DNA of 64,000 bases from Gammaproteobacteria bacterium (lineage in GTDB: Bacteria; Pseudomonadota; Gammaproteobacteria; SZUA-229), in assembly GCA_029881795.1 (NCBI GenBank), contig JAOULX010000004.1, positions 1 through 64,000 on the forward strand. The letters run 5' to 3'. The notes below the pieces were generated by a model that saw nothing but the letters and a program-made list of their open reading frames with translations, did no database searches and was not told the DNA's origin. The stretch's first letter is position 1. Each line of letters begins with the position of its first letter. The translations under genes and the position numbers were made by a program. Of this stretch, positions 62,912-64,000 are shown one piece after another.

Positions 62912-63658
62912 TCAGGCCTCTTTGCTCTGATGTAATAATTCTTTAACCCACTGGGTGTTTCGCTCGCGCTCCAGCAATTCAACCCGCACCCGTAAAAACA
63001 AGGCCCAGACATAATAAATTTTAAACGCAACAGCCATTATTAAAAGCGGCAGCAGCATTCTCATATCGATCGAAGGTTTATCAAACTTGGTTACGGTTGG
63101 CCCCTGATGCAGGGTATTCCACCACTCAACGGAATAATGAATTATGGGTATATTAACCATGCCAACCAGCGCTAATAATGCCACTGCACGGCTGGCGACT
63201 CGTTTATCCGGTATCGCCACGTAGAGCGACATCACGCCCAGATACAAAAACAATAATAATAATTCAGCCGTTAAACGTGCATCCCAGACCCACCAGGCAC
63301 CCCACATCGGTTTACCCCAGAGCGAACCGGTAACTAGTGCCAGCAAAGTAAAACCGGCACCGATCGGCGCACTGCAAACCGCCACGGTTTCTGCCAGTTT
63401 AATTCGCCAGATCAGACCTATTGCGCCAGCAGCAGCCATTGCCATATAAATAAACAGTGACATCCAGGCTGCCGGCACATGAATATAAATAATCCGGTAA
63501 CTCTCACCTTGCTGGTAGTCTGTCGGTGCGGCTATTAACCCACCATAAAGACCCGCTATTAACAGCAACAGTGTGATCGCACCCAGCCAGGGTATCCATA
63601 AACCACTGAGGCGATAAAAATACGGTGGTGAGGCGGTTTTATGAATGAATTTCATCAT
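62912..63658 (-). CDS. ccmC: Heme ABC transporter permease CcmC
   Basis: The 248-residue protein has six membrane segments, the WWD motif WGAWWVWDARLTAEL and periplasmic histidines in IIYIHVPAAW and SVEWWNTLHQGPT. It puts heme onto CcmE with CcmABD. It begins 1 bp after ccmB. Confidence 0.95.
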   Translation of the reverse strand: MMKFIHKTASPPYFYRLSGLWIPWLGAITLLLLIAGLYGGLIAAPTDYQQGESYRIIYIHVPAAWMSLFIYMAMAAAGAIGLIWRIKLAETVAVCSAPIGAGFTLLALVTGSLWGKPMWGAWWVWDARLTAELLLLFLYLGVMSLYVAIPDKRVASRAVALLALVGMVNIPIIHYSVEWWNTLHQGPTVTKFDKPSIDMRMLLPLLIMAVAFKIYYVWALFLRVRVELLERERNTQWVKELLHQSKEA

Positions 63659-63659
63659 A

Positions 63660-64000
63660 TCAGCTTAAACTCAGTTTCAGTGCTGCGGCAGTAGGCCACG
63701 GCGTTAAGGTAATGGCTAATAGTAAAAATGACGCCAGGATCCATAATTGCGCGGTAACGGGCATACCCGACATCGCCATTTCTATCGCATTGGTTGCGAA
63801 AATCAGTACCGGCACATAAAACGGTAACACCAGCAAAGATAATAAAATACCACCGCGTTTAAGTCCCACGGTTAAAGCAATAGCGACAGCGCCAATCAGG
63901 CTTAATACCGGAGTGCCTAGTAATAAGGTTAAAACAAGCAGCCCGATCACATCTTGATCAAGCCCAAGAAATAGCGCTAAAAGCGGTGCGATGATCATTA
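63660..64000 (-). CDS. ccmB: Heme exporter permease CcmB, 5' part outside the window
   Basis: About 113 residues are seen of a protein that usually has about 220, so the N-terminal half lies beyond the right edge. Several membrane segments are visible, with GLKRGGILLSLLVLPFYVPVLIF and LTPWPTAAALKLSL at the end, the CcmB pattern. With CcmA, expected just outside, it forms the ABC unit that releases holo-CcmE. Confidence 0.92.
   Translation of the reverse strand, partial: MIIAPLLALFLGLDQDVIGLLVLTLLLGTPVLSLIGAVAIALTVGLKRGGILLSLLVLPFYVPVLIFATNAIEMAMSGMPVTAQLWILASFLLLAITLTPWPTAAALKLSLS

Noticed and set aside
62785-63030. An 81-codon frame over the end of ccmC
   Set aside because: The 54-codon frame 62745-62909 in another phase encodes a clear CcmD with the right overlaps.
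1-64000. Mobile elements, prophage or genomic island borders
   Set aside because: No transposase, integrase, terminal inverted repeats or tRNA-flanking direct repeats were seen; both tRNA genes are followed by ordinary sequence.

Overview
The window is about 64 kb of a gammaproteobacterial chromosome with moderate GC content. This is suggested by the conserved blocks rpsF-rpsR-rplI-dnaB-alr, accA-tilS and ccmBCDEFGHI, by long-form PstC and PstA permeases of the Vibrio/Pseudomonas kind, by RegB/RegA (PrrB/PrrA) redox regulators and by a PEP-CTERM surface protein. The mix recalls free-living methylotrophic or sulfur-oxidising Gammaproteobacteria, but genus and species cannot be fixed from the sequence. 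No insertion sequence, prophage, CRISPR array or rRNA operon was seen. Two tRNA genes are present (Asn-GUU, Leu-CAA).

Layout. 1-5033 (-): the N-terminal part of a giant secreted protein built of about 17 cadherin-like/Ig-like repeats, running off the left edge. 5.5-14.3 kb (-): the phosphate regulon phoB-phoR-pstS-pstC-pstA-pstB-phoU, with Pho boxes in front of phoB, pstS and pstC. 14.4-23.3 kb: housekeeping genes (tilS, accA, truD, uvrB) with a small envelope/lipid group (SGNH lipoprotein, thioesterase, LTA-synthase-like protein). 23.3-28.8 kb (+): an aminotransferase, tRNA-Asn, an orphan response regulator, FdxA and an AddB-like Fe-S nuclease. 28.9-35 kb (-): a PQQ-propeller lipoprotein and the rpsF-rpsR-DUF2232-rplI-dnaB-alr block, whose rpsF leader looks like an S6:S18 autoregulatory structure.

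35-46.8 kb is the most unusual part. It holds a CheW-TM-LysM fusion with a hexanucleotide-repeat linker, a four-gene partner-switch/c-di-GMP operon (GGDEF, HATPase, STAS, SpoIIE-type PP2C), RegB/RegA, a double-thioredoxin periplasmic protein, RluB, MoaB, a PilZ protein, a HEQAH putative metalloprotease and a 79-residue miniature flagellar-axial-type protein. 46.9-55.3 kb carries scpAB, a tryptophanyl-tRNA synthetase with a likely Fe-S motif, an M50 protease, yciO, yciB, yciI, tRNA-Leu, a PEP-CTERM protein behind a sigma-54 promoter, dbpA and a cold-shock gene. 55.6-64 kb (-): an HD-GYP response regulator, a PQQ-type sugar dehydrogenase and the cytochrome c maturation operon, with ccmB cut by the right edge.

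How the parts fit. The pho genes form one autoregulated unit. The c-di-GMP writer (GGDEF), a reader (PilZ) and an eraser (HD-GYP) lie within 17 kb. With the PEP-CTERM protein, the giant adhesin and the partner-switch operon they suggest control of surface attachment or biofilm. RegBA and the Ccm machinery point to a respiratory, redox-tuned lifestyle.
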